Below, piece by piece: positions 8,869 through 16,932 of a stretch of DNA of 64,000 bases. The notes below the pieces were generated by a model, which saw nothing but the letters and a program-made list of their open reading frames with translations, had not been told where the DNA came from and ran no database searches. Position numbers and translations under genes: made by a program. How positions within the stretch are numbered: the stretch's first letter is position 1; every line of letters begins with the position of its first letter. Source of the DNA: JBGSYJ01 sp041748075 (GTDB lineage Bacteria; Acidobacteriota; Thermoanaerobaculia; Gp7-AA8); the NCBI GenBank assembly GCA_041748075.1, contig JBGTDX010000126.1, positions 1 through 64,000 on the forward strand. The letters run 5' to 3'.

Positions 8869-9510
8869 TCAGGATCCAAGCGGTGCGTAATACTGAGTAC
8901 CCTTCTGCGCCCCCGAGATCTGCTCGACGAGCGCTTCAAAATGCTCGGGTGTATGAACAAAGTCTATCCCATTCGTATTCACCACGAGAAGAGGTGTCTC
9001 GTCGTACCGGTAGAAGTAATGGGCGTACGCCTCGCTCAGCTCCTGCAGATAAGGGGGAGAGATGGTCTTCTCGTAGTCACGGCCCCGCTTGCGGATCCGC
9101 CTGAAGAGCGTATCGAGGTTCGCCTGGAGGTAGATGACAAGCTCGGGCTTCGGCACGCTCGGCTCCAGGAGCTCGTAGAGCCGGTTGTAGATCATCAGCT
9201 CCGAATCCTCGAGGGTGAGATAGGCGAAGATCTTGTCCTTGGGAAAGGTGTAGTCCGCAAGGACGAGCTCGGTGAAGAGGTCGCGCTGCGCGATCTGTTT
9301 CAGCTGGTCATGGCGTGACAGCAGGAAAAAAAGCTGGCAGCGGAAGGCGGCTCCCCGCTTGTCCCTGTAGAAGTCAACCAGAAAGGGGTTTTCGGCATCC
9401 GCGAGAATCGTCGTACCGCGGAAACGCTTCGCCAGCATGTTGACGAGCGAAGTCTTACCGACGCCGATCGGCCCCTCGATGGCGATGTGTCTGAACGGCA
9501 GGGGAGTCAT
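8869..9510 (-). CDS. Deoxynucleoside kinase family protein
   Basis: 213 residues from the ATG at 9510. IAIEGPIGVGKTSLVNMLAK near the N-terminus is a P-loop of the dCK/dGK type. YTFPKDKIFAYLTLEDSE and PELVIYLQANLDTLFRRIRK match the lid and core of the deoxyadenosine/deoxyguanosine kinase family, which phosphorylates salvaged deoxynucleosides. The longer frame up to 9576 begins in a heptad microsatellite (repeated HLSS) and is rejected. The substrate cannot be told from sequence. Its position upstream of panBC may place it in the same transcript. Confidence 0.85.
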   Translation of the reverse strand: MTPLPFRHIAIEGPIGVGKTSLVNMLAKRFRGTTILADAENPFLVDFYRDKRGAAFRCQLFFLLSRHDQLKQIAQRDLFTELVLADYTFPKDKIFAYLTLEDSELMIYNRLYELLEPSVPKPELVIYLQANLDTLFRRIRKRGRDYEKTISPPYLQELSEAYAHYFYRYDETPLLVVNTNGIDFVHTPEHFEALVEQISGAQKGTQYYAPLGS

Positions 9511-9529
9511 CCAGCGAGAAGGATAAAGC

Positions 9530-9570
9530 AAAGATGAGAGATGAATGATGAAAGATGAAAGATGAAGAGG
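9530..9570. repeat. GATGAAA heptad microsatellite
   Basis: Imperfect tandem units of GATGAGA, GATGAAT and GATGAAA lie directly upstream of the deoxynucleoside kinase and next to an inverted-repeat copy. The unit sequence differs from the GAATTCA type but has the same seven-base period. Confidence 0.65.
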
Positions 9571-9583
9571 GGCCACGCTGCGG

Positions 9584-9671
9584 GTGTCATCCTGAGCGAA
9601 GCGAAGGATCCCCTTCCTCGAGGCGATACGGCAAGACTTCAGGGGATCCTTCGCTTCGCTCAGGATGACAC
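9584..9671. repeat. Dispersed inverted repeat, copy 2
   Basis: Nearly identical to the copy at 5663-5750, including the inner CCCCTTCCTCGAGGCGAT and AAGACTTCAGGGGATCCTTC. It lies between the divergent kinase and M16 peptidase genes. Confidence 0.9.
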
Positions 9672-9774
9672 CACGTTCCTTCCGAAATCCTCGGCACGGG
9701 GTCGTCGGTTATATGATGCAGACCTCGCCGGCTGTCCTGCCGTGCGGTTACTTCACGATTCGAAAGGAGAGCTT

Positions 9775-11145
9775 ATGAGCATCCGTGCAGTTGCCCTGGG
9801 TCTCGCAGCGGCGTTTCTGCTGCTTCCGGCCAGCGGGCGTTCTCAAAATGTTCAGGTTCAGGATTACACGTTGCCGAACGGTCTGCGTGTCGTTCTGAAC
9901 GAGGATCACTCGGCACCTCTGGTCGCCGTCAACATCTGGTATCACGTCGGCTCCAAGGACGAGAAACCGGGACGCACCGGGTTTGCCCACCTGTTCGAGC
10001 ACATGCTTTTTTCAGGATCCCAGCATGTGCAGAAGAACGAGCACTTCGGCCACATCCAGTCGATCGGAGGGATTCTGAACGGATCGACCAATCTCGACCG
10101 TACGAACTACTACGAGACGGTGCCCTCCAGTCATCTTCCCCTTGCGCTCTGGCTCGAGGCGGACCGCATGGGATTCTTCCTTCCCGCACTCGATCAGGAA
10201 AAACTCGACGTGCAGAAGCAGGTCGTCAAGGAAGAACGTCGCCAGCGCTATGACAACGTCCCCTACGGCACCTGGCTCGAGAGCCTCCTGCGCAACGCCT
10301 ATCCCGCCGACTACCCGTACCACTGGCCCACGATCGGATCGATGGCGGACCTGACGGCGGCGGAGCTCGACGATGTGAAGGAGTTTTTCCGGATGTACTA
10401 CAGTCCGAACAACGCCGTGCTGACTCTGGTGGGAGACTTCGATCCAGCCGAGGCGCGGACTCTGATCGCAAAATACTTCGGTCCGATTCCGAGCGGTCCT
10501 GAAGTGCGGCGTTTCACAACCCCTCCACCGCCGATCGGTGGTGAGAAGCGCGAGGTGGTGCCGGGCGCGGTTCAGCTGCCGCGCGTTTACCGGATGTATC
10601 ACGTGCCGAAGTTCGGCGAGCGTGAATGGATTGCGGCGGACCTGTTGAACTCGGTACTGACGAATGGCAGGGCCAGCCGGCTGGAACGCTCTCTCGTTTA
10701 TGAACAGCAGATCGCTCAGGATGCAGTGGGCTTCACCTGGGAGGCTGAGGCGGGTGGCATGATGATCATGTGGGCGACAGCCAAGCCTGGTGTACCAATC
10801 GAAAGGGTTGAGGCAGCGCTCGACGCCGAGCTCCGGAGGGTGGCAGCCTCGGGCGTGACGAATGCGGAGCTCGCACGGGCCAAAACGGCGGCTGAGGCGG
10901 GTATCGCGAATCAGCTCGACAAGTTTGCCGCTCGCGCCGATCTGATCAATCAGGTCACCACGCTATTCGGGGATCCAAGGCTCGTCAACGACATCATTCC
11001 CCAGTATCAGGCGATCACGGCGAAGGAGCTTCAGGATGTGGCCGCCCGATACCTCGTACCGGACAACCGGGTGACCGTGACGTTCGTTCCGCAGCCCACG
11101 ACCGCCGAGGCCACTATGCCCGGTGATATGGAAGGAGGCCAGTGA
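9775..11145 (+). CDS. M16 family zinc peptidase, catalytic subunit, exported
   Basis: 456 residues. The ATG at 9775 has AAAGGAG upstream, and the protein starts with a cleavable-looking signal peptide (ALGLAAAFLLLPASGRS). The inverted zinc motif HLFEH with the downstream KEERR glutamate region marks an active M16 (pitrilysin/insulinase) peptidase. Repeated M16 halves follow, as in M16B proteins of about 450 residues. It overlaps the following M16 gene, which lacks the zinc motif; in this family the two usually form a heterodimer or chamber. The likely location is the periplasm. Confidence 0.92.
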   Translation: MSIRAVALGLAAAFLLLPASGRSQNVQVQDYTLPNGLRVVLNEDHSAPLVAVNIWYHVGSKDEKPGRTGFAHLFEHMLFSGSQHVQKNEHFGHIQSIGGILNGSTNLDRTNYYETVPSSHLPLALWLEADRMGFFLPALDQEKLDVQKQVVKEERRQRYDNVPYGTWLESLLRNAYPADYPYHWPTIGSMADLTAAELDDVKEFFRMYYSPNNAVLTLVGDFDPAEARTLIAKYFGPIPSGPEVRRFTTPPPPIGGEKREVVPGAVQLPRVYRMYHVPKFGEREWIAADLLNSVLTNGRASRLERSLVYEQQIAQDAVGFTWEAEAGGMMIMWATAKPGVPIERVEAALDAELRRVAASGVTNAELARAKTAAEAGIANQLDKFAARADLINQVTTLFGDPRLVNDIIPQYQAITAKELQDVAARYLVPDNRVTVTFVPQPTTAEATMPGDMEGGQ

Positions 11146-12623
11146 TGAGAAGACTTCTGGCCGGTATCTCGCTTCTGGCATTCTTTTCGGCCTGCTCGTC
11201 GGCGCCCGCACCCGCACCGGCTTCGGCTCCGGCGATTACGTCGGCGAGCGACGATCAGTCGTTCCGCGCAACGGCTCCAGACCCCCTGCCCACGAGGCCA
11301 TGGCAGTTCCCTCGAGTCACCCGGGTGACTCTCGAGAACGGGCTTCGTGTTCTCGTGGCGGAGAATCATGGCGCCCCGCTCGTGACGATGCGCGCGATGG
11401 TCCGGTCGGGAGCGGACCACGATCCTCAGACGCATGCAGGTCTCGCAGCCTTCACCGCAGCGATGCTGGATGAGGGCGCAGGAGGGCGCACGGCCCTCGA
11501 GATCGCCGAGGCGGTCGCAGATCTCGGAGGAGCACTGAACACCGGCTCCGAATGGGACGCCTCATTCGTCAATCTCAAGGTGCTCAGCCGCAACGCGGAA
11601 GCAGGGATGAACCTGCTGTCCGACGTGCTCATTCGTCCGACGCTTCCGGCGGATGAGATCGAGAGGTTACGGAAGGAGCGCCTCACAACGATTCTGCAGC
11701 AGCGGGACAATGCGAACGCGATTGCCGCCAACCGCTTCGCGAGTTTCGTATACGGCGGCACTCCGTACGGGAACCCGATGATCGGAACCGAACAGACGGT
11801 CGGGCGGATCTCACGTACCGACCTGAACGATTTCTACCGGACGCATTACGTGCCGAACAATGTCTCGCTGATCATCACGGGAGCCGTGAACAGCAGCGAC
11901 GCGGTTCAGATGGCACGGCGATACTTCTCGTCCTGGCAGCGAGGCAGGGACATTCCCAGCGTCACAGTCACACCGCAAGCGATCGATGCGAATCGGATTT
12001 ACCTGATCGATCGCCCTCAGGCCGTTCAGTCCGAGATCCGCGTCGGCCATCCCGGTGTCTCCCGCAGCAGCGAGGATTATTTTCCTCTCTTCGCGATGAA
12101 CACACTGCTGGGTGGCAACTTCAGCTCCCGCATGAATCTGAACCTTCGCGAAAAGCACGGCTTCACGTACGGCGCTCGCACGCAGTTGTTCTTCAGACGG
12201 CAACCGGGACCATTCATGGTCTCGACACCGGTTCGTAACGAGGTGACACTGCCTGCTGTACAGCAGATCATGGCCGAGCTCGAGAGGATCCGCAGCGGCG
12301 ACATCACCGACCTCGAGCTCAGAAACACGAAGAACTATCTGATGGGCGTGTTCCCTGCCACGGTCGAGAGCGCAGACGATCTCGCGAACCGGCTGGGAGA
12401 ACTGGAAGTCTACTCACTCCCTGAGGACTATTTCAGTAACTACCGGGAACGAATCGCGGCGGTGACGGCGGACGATCTGACGCGCGTTGCGAATCGGTAT
12501 GTTCACCCCGACAAGGCAGCGATCGTGATCGTTGGTAAAGCCAGCGACATCCGGGAGCCCCTGGGTCAGCTCGGCTATCCCCTAACCGTTTACGATATCG
12601 ACGGGCAGCCGATCGGCCAGTAA
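11145..12623 (+). CDS. M16 family peptidase-like lipoprotein, non-catalytic partner
   Basis: 492 residues. The N-terminus RRLLAGISLLAFFSAC is a lipoprotein signal with a lipobox cysteine. The M16 fold is clear (VTLENGLRVLVAENHGAPLV; FTYGARTQLFFRR, the Arg/Tyr segment of the C-terminal half), but the zinc motif position reads HAGLAAFTAAM, without the glutamate and second histidine. It is therefore probably the inactive subunit that shapes the substrate chamber of the preceding peptidase. GGAGG lies six bases before ATG 11145, which overlaps the upstream stop as TGATG; an in-frame GTG at 11142 is an alternative. Confidence 0.9.
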   Translation: MRRLLAGISLLAFFSACSSAPAPAPASAPAITSASDDQSFRATAPDPLPTRPWQFPRVTRVTLENGLRVLVAENHGAPLVTMRAMVRSGADHDPQTHAGLAAFTAAMLDEGAGGRTALEIAEAVADLGGALNTGSEWDASFVNLKVLSRNAEAGMNLLSDVLIRPTLPADEIERLRKERLTTILQQRDNANAIAANRFASFVYGGTPYGNPMIGTEQTVGRISRTDLNDFYRTHYVPNNVSLIITGAVNSSDAVQMARRYFSSWQRGRDIPSVTVTPQAIDANRIYLIDRPQAVQSEIRVGHPGVSRSSEDYFPLFAMNTLLGGNFSSRMNLNLREKHGFTYGARTQLFFRRQPGPFMVSTPVRNEVTLPAVQQIMAELERIRSGDITDLELRNTKNYLMGVFPATVESADDLANRLGELEVYSLPEDYFSNYRERIAAVTADDLTRVANRYVHPDKAAIVIVGKASDIREPLGQLGYPLTVYDIDGQPIGQ

Positions 12624-12643
12624 AAGTCTCTTCTGCTCCAAGT

Positions 12644-12667
12644 AGCGGGGCATTCCGATGCCCCGCT
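12644..12667. terminator. TCCG-loop hairpin after the M16 pair
   Basis: A perfect 10-bp stem, AGCGGGGCAT / ATGCCCCGCT, closes a TCCG loop 20 bases after the M16 stop. It is followed by CTT rather than a long T-run, so terminator function is inferred. The same loop is found with different stems at 12745-12768 and 16841-16863. Confidence 0.55.
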
Positions 12668-12690
12668 CTTCGAGGAAGCGAAGTTACGGT

Positions 12691-12718
12691 GCCTGGGAAC
12701 CGCTCGGCGTTCCCAGGC
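12691..12718. terminator. Second stem-loop between convergent genes
   Basis: GCCTGGGAAC pairs perfectly with GTTCCCAGGC over an eight-base loop. It lies between the convergent M16 and DUF4149 genes and may act as a bidirectional transcription or mRNA 3'-end structure. Confidence 0.45.
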
Positions 12719-12744
12719 CTCGATGAATGGGCGTATAAACCGGG

Positions 12745-12768
12745 AGCAGGAGATCGGAATCTCTTGCT
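12745..12768. repeat. TCCG/CGGA-loop hairpin, second family member
   Basis: AGCAGGAGAT-CGGA-ATCTCTTGCT: the inverse orientation of the hairpin at 16841-16863, with one G-T pair. It reaches into the stop codon of the DUF4149 gene. Confidence 0.6.
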
Positions 12769-13255
12769 ACTTGTAGCGATTTTCTGAATTCTCCATTCTC
12801 AATTCTGAATTCTTCACCCTCTCGCCCGCGAGTACCGCCGCCGCCCCCAGTACCTGCAGCAGCATCATCAGCGAAGACACCCCGTGGAGCATTCCGAATC
12901 GCCGGCGTACAGGATCGGCTTCGTCCAGATTCGAAATGGGGATCGGGGAGCTCTGGCGTATTGCGCGGATGCGGAGATCGAGCAATGCCTGCGTCGACGC
13001 GAGCATCAGAATGGTGGCCAGAAGAAGTCCCCGCCAGTTGCGCCCTCCGACCCTTCTACGGAGCTCCACGACCAGAAGGATCAGCGGTGCTCCAATCGCG
13101 ATGTAGTGCCATTTCGTCAGCATCGCGCCGACGATGGCGGCGGCCGTGGTGCGGTCGGGCGCATGTTCGAACGCAGCCGGCGCGGCCACAGCCATCAGAA
13201 AGGCCCCACTTCCGAGCCACAGAGCAATCAGAAGATCGCGCAATCGCTGTTTCAT
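12767..13255 (-). CDS. DUF4149-like integral membrane protein
   Basis: 162 residues with about four hydrophobic segments: LLIALWLGSGAFLMAVAAPA, the stretch around IAIGAPLILLVVE, GLLLATILMLASTQALL and SSLMMLLQVLGAAAVLAG. The N-terminal segment with ALWLGSGAF and a conserved-looking WHYIAIG fit the DUF4149/TMEM205-like family, whose function is unknown. The last 14 residues (KNSELRMENSENRY) are encoded by a heptad microsatellite and are probably not part of the fold. Upstream in-frame ATGs at 13264 and 13282 lie in or next to another heptad array, so I prefer 13255 (MKQRLRDLL). Confidence 0.65.
   Translation of the reverse strand: MKQRLRDLLIALWLGSGAFLMAVAAPAAFEHAPDRTTAAAIVGAMLTKWHYIAIGAPLILLVVELRRRVGGRNWRGLLLATILMLASTQALLDLRIRAIRQSSPIPISNLDEADPVRRRFGMLHGVSSLMMLLQVLGAAAVLAGERVKNSELRMENSENRYK
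12781..12815. repeat. GAATTCA-type heptads inside a gene end
   Basis: Units TTCTGAA, TTCTCCA, TTCTCAA and TTCTGAA follow each other with a seven-base period and encode the C-terminal tail of the DUF4149 protein. Confidence 0.7.
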
Positions 13256-13264
13256 GCCGTGCAT

Positions 13265-13301
13265 CCACTCGTCATTCGTCATTCGTCATTCGTCACTTGT
13301 C
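13265..13301. repeat. CATTCGT heptad microsatellite
   Basis: Three to four tandem CATTCGT units between the DUF4149 gene and the cystathionine-synthase-like gene; it overlaps the 3' end of the latter, whose stop lies at 13286. The same unit in reverse complement is found at 27469-27531. Confidence 0.75.
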
Positions 13302-14473
13302 AGCGCCTGCTCCAGATCCTCGATCAGGTCGTCCGTCTCTTCGAGTCCCACCGACAGACGCAGCAGACCTTTGCTTACACCGGCTTCCCGCAGCTGCTCG
13401 TCGGTCATGGAATGCTTCCACATGGCCGCCGGATGGACGATCAGCGTCTCGATACTTCCGAGGCTCGCTGCACGGACGGGAAGCTCGAGTCTCGTGACGA
13501 GACGCTCCGCCGCTTCGAAGCCTCCCGTCAATTCAAAACTGAGCATGCCTCCGAACCCGCTCATCTGTCGCTCAGCGAGGGCGTATTGAGGATGACTCTC
13601 CAGACCCGGGTAGAAGACCTTCTCGACCGCTGCATGCTGCTCGAGATAGCGGGCCAGCGCCAGCGCGGTTCGGTTCGACTGTTCTACGCGCAATGGCATC
13701 GTCCGTAGGCCACGCAGCAACAACCAGCCGGCGAACGGATCGAGCGACCCTCCCATGACCAGACTGAACTCCCATAGGCGATCGAGCAACTCGGAACTTC
13801 CCGCAAGCGCACCTGCTACCAGGTCGGAGTGGCCTCCCATGTACTTCGTGGCGCTGTGGAGGATCAGGTCGATTCCATGCTCGGCGGGCCGCTGGTTGAT
13901 GGGGGTCGCGAAAGTGTTGTCGATTGCGGTCAGGACTCCGCGGCTCCGTCCGAGAGAGCCGACGGCAGCGAGATCGGTGAGCTGCATGAGCGGATTGGAG
14001 GGACTCTCGAGGACGATGAGCTTCGTTTCCGGAGTGATTGCCCGCTCGAATGAAGAGGGGTCCGTCTGATCGACGAGTGTCACGGCGACTCCGAAGCGCG
14101 GAAGGATTCGGTTGAGCAGCGTCAGCGTGCTCGAGTAGTGACTCCGCTGGCCGATGACGTGATCTCCCGGTTCGACGAGGGACAGCACGGTCGTGCTGAT
14201 GGCCGCCATCCCGGAGGCGAAGAGCATCGCCGATTCGGTGCCCTCGAGTGCGGCGATGACCGAAGCCGTCTGCGAGAGAGTCGGATTTCCGTACCGGGTG
14301 TAGAACCGGTCGTGGCGCACCGTGCTTGCCGCATCGGCGAACTCCTCGGCGGAGCCAGCCGTGAAGGTGGACGTCTGCCATAGCAGCGGTGCAGCCGACG
14401 AGCTTCGGTCCTGACCGCGGTCAGCGTGAATCGCTGTGGTCTTCCGGGAGAGGGATTTCCGGGGTTTCTTCAT
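13286..14473 (-). CDS. Cystathionine gamma-synthase/lyase family PLP enzyme (copy A)
   Basis: 395 residues, full length for the Cys/Met-metabolism PLP family. Motifs include FYTRYGNPT, LFASGMAAISTTVLSLVEPG (phosphate-binding loop), VLESPSNPLMQLTDL, TAIDNTFATP and the PLP lysine in LHSATKYMGGHSDLVAG. AAGGAG lies five bases before ATG 14473. The family includes cystathionine gamma-synthase, gamma-lyase and methionine gamma-lyase; I cannot separate them. A paralogue (copy B) is divergent from it, which suggests a synthase/lyase pair in transsulfuration. The stop codon is supplied next to a heptad array. Confidence 0.88.
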   Translation of the reverse strand: MKKPRKSLSRKTTAIHADRGQDRSSSAAPLLWQTSTFTAGSAEEFADAASTVRHDRFYTRYGNPTLSQTASVIAALEGTESAMLFASGMAAISTTVLSLVEPGDHVIGQRSHYSSTLTLLNRILPRFGVAVTLVDQTDPSSFERAITPETKLIVLESPSNPLMQLTDLAAVGSLGRSRGVLTAIDNTFATPINQRPAEHGIDLILHSATKYMGGHSDLVAGALAGSSELLDRLWEFSLVMGGSLDPFAGWLLLRGLRTMPLRVEQSNRTALALARYLEQHAAVEKVFYPGLESHPQYALAERQMSGFGGMLSFELTGGFEAAERLVTRLELPVRAASLGSIETLIVHPAAMWKHSMTDEQLREAGVSKGLLRLSVGLEETDDLIEDLEQALTSDE

Positions 14474-14490
14474 TGAATCTCCTTGACCGG

Positions 14491-14577
14491 TGTCATCGTG
14501 AGCGCAGCGAAGGATCCCCTGAAGACATGCCGCATCGCCTCGAGGAACGGGATCCTTCGCTTCGCTCAGGATGACAC
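14491..14577. repeat. Dispersed inverted repeat, copy 3
   Basis: Left arm TGTCATCGTGAGCGCAGCGA, right arm GCTTCGCTCAGGATGACAC. The inner part is inverted relative to copies 1 and 2 (CCTGAAGACATGCCGCATCG then CCTCGAGGAAC). It sits in the shared upstream region of the two divergent PLP genes, within 20 bases of the copy A start. Confidence 0.88.
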
Positions 14578-14714
14578 GTGTTTCATTTCTCGCCACAATG
14601 ATGGCGCCTGTCATTGTCGAGCCTCTCAGCATGACACAGCGGTTCATTTCGCGCTTCCGATTGTCGTTTCTCCGCAGTCCGCGTATCGTTCGCCAGAATC
14701 TTCACGGAGTAACC

Positions 14715-15872
14715 ATGACAATCAAAGACACCGATGCAATCGAAACCCTCTGCGTACACGCGGGCGTCGAGCCCGACGCAGAGACCGGCGCCATCATGAC
14801 GCCGATCTATCAGACGTCAACGTACGTTCAACAGGGGCCGGGGGATCACAAGGGTTACGACTACTCCCGCGGAGGCAACCCGACCCGCACCGTGCTCGAA
14901 AACGCGCTCGCTGCGCTCGAAGGGGCGCGGCACGCCATCTCTTTTTCTTCCGGCCTCGCCGCGGAGCAGGCGATCATTCAGACGCTCGACCCGGGCGATC
15001 ACGTGCTCGTATCGCAGGACGTCTATGGAGGAACCGGAAGACTCTTCCGGAAGCTCTTCGCGAAGTATGGAATCGAGTTCGAGTTCATCGATCTTCGTGA
15101 GCCTTCCAGTGTCGAGCAGAAGGTGCGGCCGAATACCCGCATGATCTGGGCCGAGACGCCCACCAATCCACTCATGCAGATCGTCGATATCGCGGCGCTG
15201 GGACAGGTCGCAAAACGGGCCGGGGCCCGCCTGGTTGTCGACAACACATTCTGTTCGCCGGTTCTTCAGCGCCCGCTTCACCTCGGTGCGGACATCATCG
15301 TGCACAGCACGACCAAGTACATCGGCGGCCACAGCGACCTGATCGGTGGAGCAGTGATGCTCGATGACGACGCTGTGGCGGAACAGATCCGGTTCGTGCA
15401 GTTCGCCGGCGGCGCCGTGAACTCGCCGTTCGAGAGTTTCCTTCTTCTGCGGAGCATCAAGACACTCGCGCTCCGGATGAGACAACACAGCGAGAACGCG
15501 CTGGCGTTCGCTACGGCACTCGAGGCGGACGGCTCGTTCGAGGACGTGCTCTATCCCGGCCTCGAGTCGCACCCGCAGCACGAGCTCGCCCGCAGGCAGA
15601 TGTCGGGATTCTCCGGAATGGTGAGCGTCTATCTCGACGGCGGAATGGAACGGGTCACGCGCTTCCTTCAGGCATTGAAGATCTTCTCACTGGCTGAGAG
15701 CCTGGGTGGTGTGGAGTCGCTGGTGAACCATCCGGAGACGATGACGCACGCCAGCGTTCCGCCGGAGTTGCGCGCCGAGCTGGGAATCCACAGCGGTCTC
15801 GTGCGTTTTTCGGTCGGCATCGAGAACGTGAATGATCTGATCGAGGACGTCCGGCAGGCGGTGAAAGCGTAG
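14715..15872 (+). CDS. Cystathionine gamma-synthase/lyase family PLP enzyme (copy B)
   Basis: 385 residues. The ATG at 14715 (ACGGAG upstream) starts MTIKDTDAIETLCVHAG. Family motifs: GYDYSRGGNPTRTVLE, ISFSSGLAAEQAIIQTLDPG, IWAETPTNPLMQIVDI, LVVDNTFCSP and the PLP lysine in IVHSTTKYIGGHSDLIGGAV. Compared with copy A it has the GGTGRLF and tryptophan-containing IWAETPTNP segments typical of cystathionine gamma-lyase/synthase. The longer frame to 14571 starts inside a repeat and is rejected. Likely role is synthesis or cleavage of cystathionine linking cysteine and homocysteine. Confidence 0.9.
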   Translation: MTIKDTDAIETLCVHAGVEPDAETGAIMTPIYQTSTYVQQGPGDHKGYDYSRGGNPTRTVLENALAALEGARHAISFSSGLAAEQAIIQTLDPGDHVLVSQDVYGGTGRLFRKLFAKYGIEFEFIDLREPSSVEQKVRPNTRMIWAETPTNPLMQIVDIAALGQVAKRAGARLVVDNTFCSPVLQRPLHLGADIIVHSTTKYIGGHSDLIGGAVMLDDDAVAEQIRFVQFAGGAVNSPFESFLLLRSIKTLALRMRQHSENALAFATALEADGSFEDVLYPGLESHPQHELARRQMSGFSGMVSVYLDGGMERVTRFLQALKIFSLAESLGGVESLVNHPETMTHASVPPELRAELGIHSGLVRFSVGIENVNDLIEDVRQAVKA

Positions 15873-15889
15873 GGGCCGCTCGCGTGTCA

Positions 15890-16165
15890 TCCCTCGCGTT
15901 TGCTCAAAGGCTGTGAAGTAAGCAAACGGTGGTTCTAATGAACTCCCCGAACCGGGAGGGATGTAGAAACACGTCATCCTGCGCGAAGCGAAGGATCTCC
16001 TGAAGAGGATCGAACACCGCAAACGAGATCCTTCGCTTCGCTCAGGATGACGTGGCCTCGCTCAGCATGACACGGTGGTTCATCACCCCTTCACCGGCGC
16101 CCCGCGCCGTTTGATCGCTCGGGATGAACACTCCTGTTCCAATGAATTCACAGCCTCTCAGGATG
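15890..16165. repeat. Composite repeat region (319-bp gene-free stretch)
   Basis: The 319 bases between the PLP gene and the next CDS hold only repeats. An element with GGCTGTGAAGTAAGCAAACG and GAACCGGGAGGGATGTAGAA (15906-15968) is shared with 34826-34940. An inverted-repeat copy 4 (15972-16052) and a truncated CTCAGCATGACACGGTGGTT follow. A piece with CTCCTGTTCCAATGAATTCA and CAGCCTCT (16130-16158) again matches the 34.8 kb element. I see no gene in it. Confidence 0.8.
15972..16052. repeat. Dispersed inverted repeat, copy 4 (diverged centre)
   Basis: Outer arms CGTCATCCTGCGCGAAGCGA and TTCGCTCAGGATGACG are kept, but the centre (GAAGAGGATCGAACACCGCA) differs from the other copies. Confidence 0.85.
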
Positions 16166-16191
16166 ACAGAGGCCCATCGGCCCAGCGTTCC

Positions 16192-16821
16192 CTACGGCGT
16201 GTCCGCATTGTCTTCGTTCACGATCCCCTCGTCGCCCAGGATCGGCGGATCAGGAATCTCGACAGCGACCTCCAGCCGCACGCGCTCCGGCCTCGGACCG
16301 AACGGTGCGCCGTGGTTCTTACGGTATTTTTCCAGCCGCTTGAACAGATGGTGCAGATCATAGGTGAGCCGCAGCACCGTTCGCCGGAGCTTGTACTTTA
16401 CCCGGCGGAAGCCATCGAGATCGTTGGCCTGAAGAATCGGAAAGAAGGACCGGATTTCCTCGATTCGCTTGCGGACTTTCTCCAGATCCTTGTCCTGGAT
16501 CACCACGAACACTTCTTTGCCGTCGACGAGCAGGGGTATGGCCCCGGTGAGCTGGTCGTCGAACCACTTCCATAGCTGAATCAGATCGATCCGGCGCCCC
16601 TTTGAAAGAAACCTGGTTTCGAGCAGGTCCTGGCGGAAGTATCCGAGGAGCTTCTGATCGGGCACGCGGTTGAAGTCCTCGTCGGTCAGATTACGGCCAT
16701 TCCAGACCGCGAAGCGGACGATGTCGTTTCTCGTCCCCCGCAACTGACGGATGACTTCCTCGAGAATCCGGGGGGGCAATTGGGAAAGCGACTGCGGCTC
16801 GGGCAGGGGCTCGTCAGACAT
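16192..16821 (-). CDS. Hypothetical protein, charged
   Basis: 209 residues from the ATG at 16821 (MSDEPLPEPQSLSQLPPRI). It is soluble and rich in Lys/Arg/Glu, with no signal peptide or membrane segment. Conserved-looking segments are LPPRILEEVIRQLRGTRNDI, LLGYFRQDLLETRFLSKGRR and WKWFDDQLTGAIPLLVDGKE. Base composition and third-position bias support coding. I do not recognise a family. It lies between repeats and is divergent from asd. Confidence 0.65.
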   Translation of the reverse strand: MSDEPLPEPQSLSQLPPRILEEVIRQLRGTRNDIVRFAVWNGRNLTDEDFNRVPDQKLLGYFRQDLLETRFLSKGRRIDLIQLWKWFDDQLTGAIPLLVDGKEVFVVIQDKDLEKVRKRIEEIRSFFPILQANDLDGFRRVKYKLRRTVLRLTYDLHHLFKRLEKYRKNHGAPFGPRPERVRLEVAVEIPDPPILGDEGIVNEDNADTP

Positions 16822-16840
16822 CGGAGGGCGAGTATATCGT

Positions 16841-16863
16841 AGCAGGAGATTCCGATCTCCTGC
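16841..16863. repeat. TCCG-loop hairpin, third family member
   Basis: AGCAGGAGAT-TCCG-ATCTCCTGC between the hypothetical gene and asd. It has the same loop as 12644-12667 and essentially the same stem as 12745-12768 in the opposite direction. Confidence 0.65.
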
Positions 16864-16932
16864 CTGGCCCTCCCTCTTTGAATTCCCGATTCTCCGTGAC
16901 ATCCTTCCATGGATCTTGCAAGAGGCGGACTC

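Noticed and set aside
9562..9774. N-terminal extension of the first M16 peptidase
   Set aside because: Translates a repeat; ATG 9775 has AAAGGAG and opens a signal peptide.
14474..14647. N-terminal extension of the cystathionine-synthase-like protein containing VILSEAKDP
   Set aside because: It is the translation of an inverted repeat; the AAGGAG-supported ATG at 14473 fits the family.
16822..16932. Search for a lysine riboswitch upstream of asd-lysC
   Set aside because: Only about 110 bases with a simple hairpin; no multi-stem L-box-like structure could be recognised.
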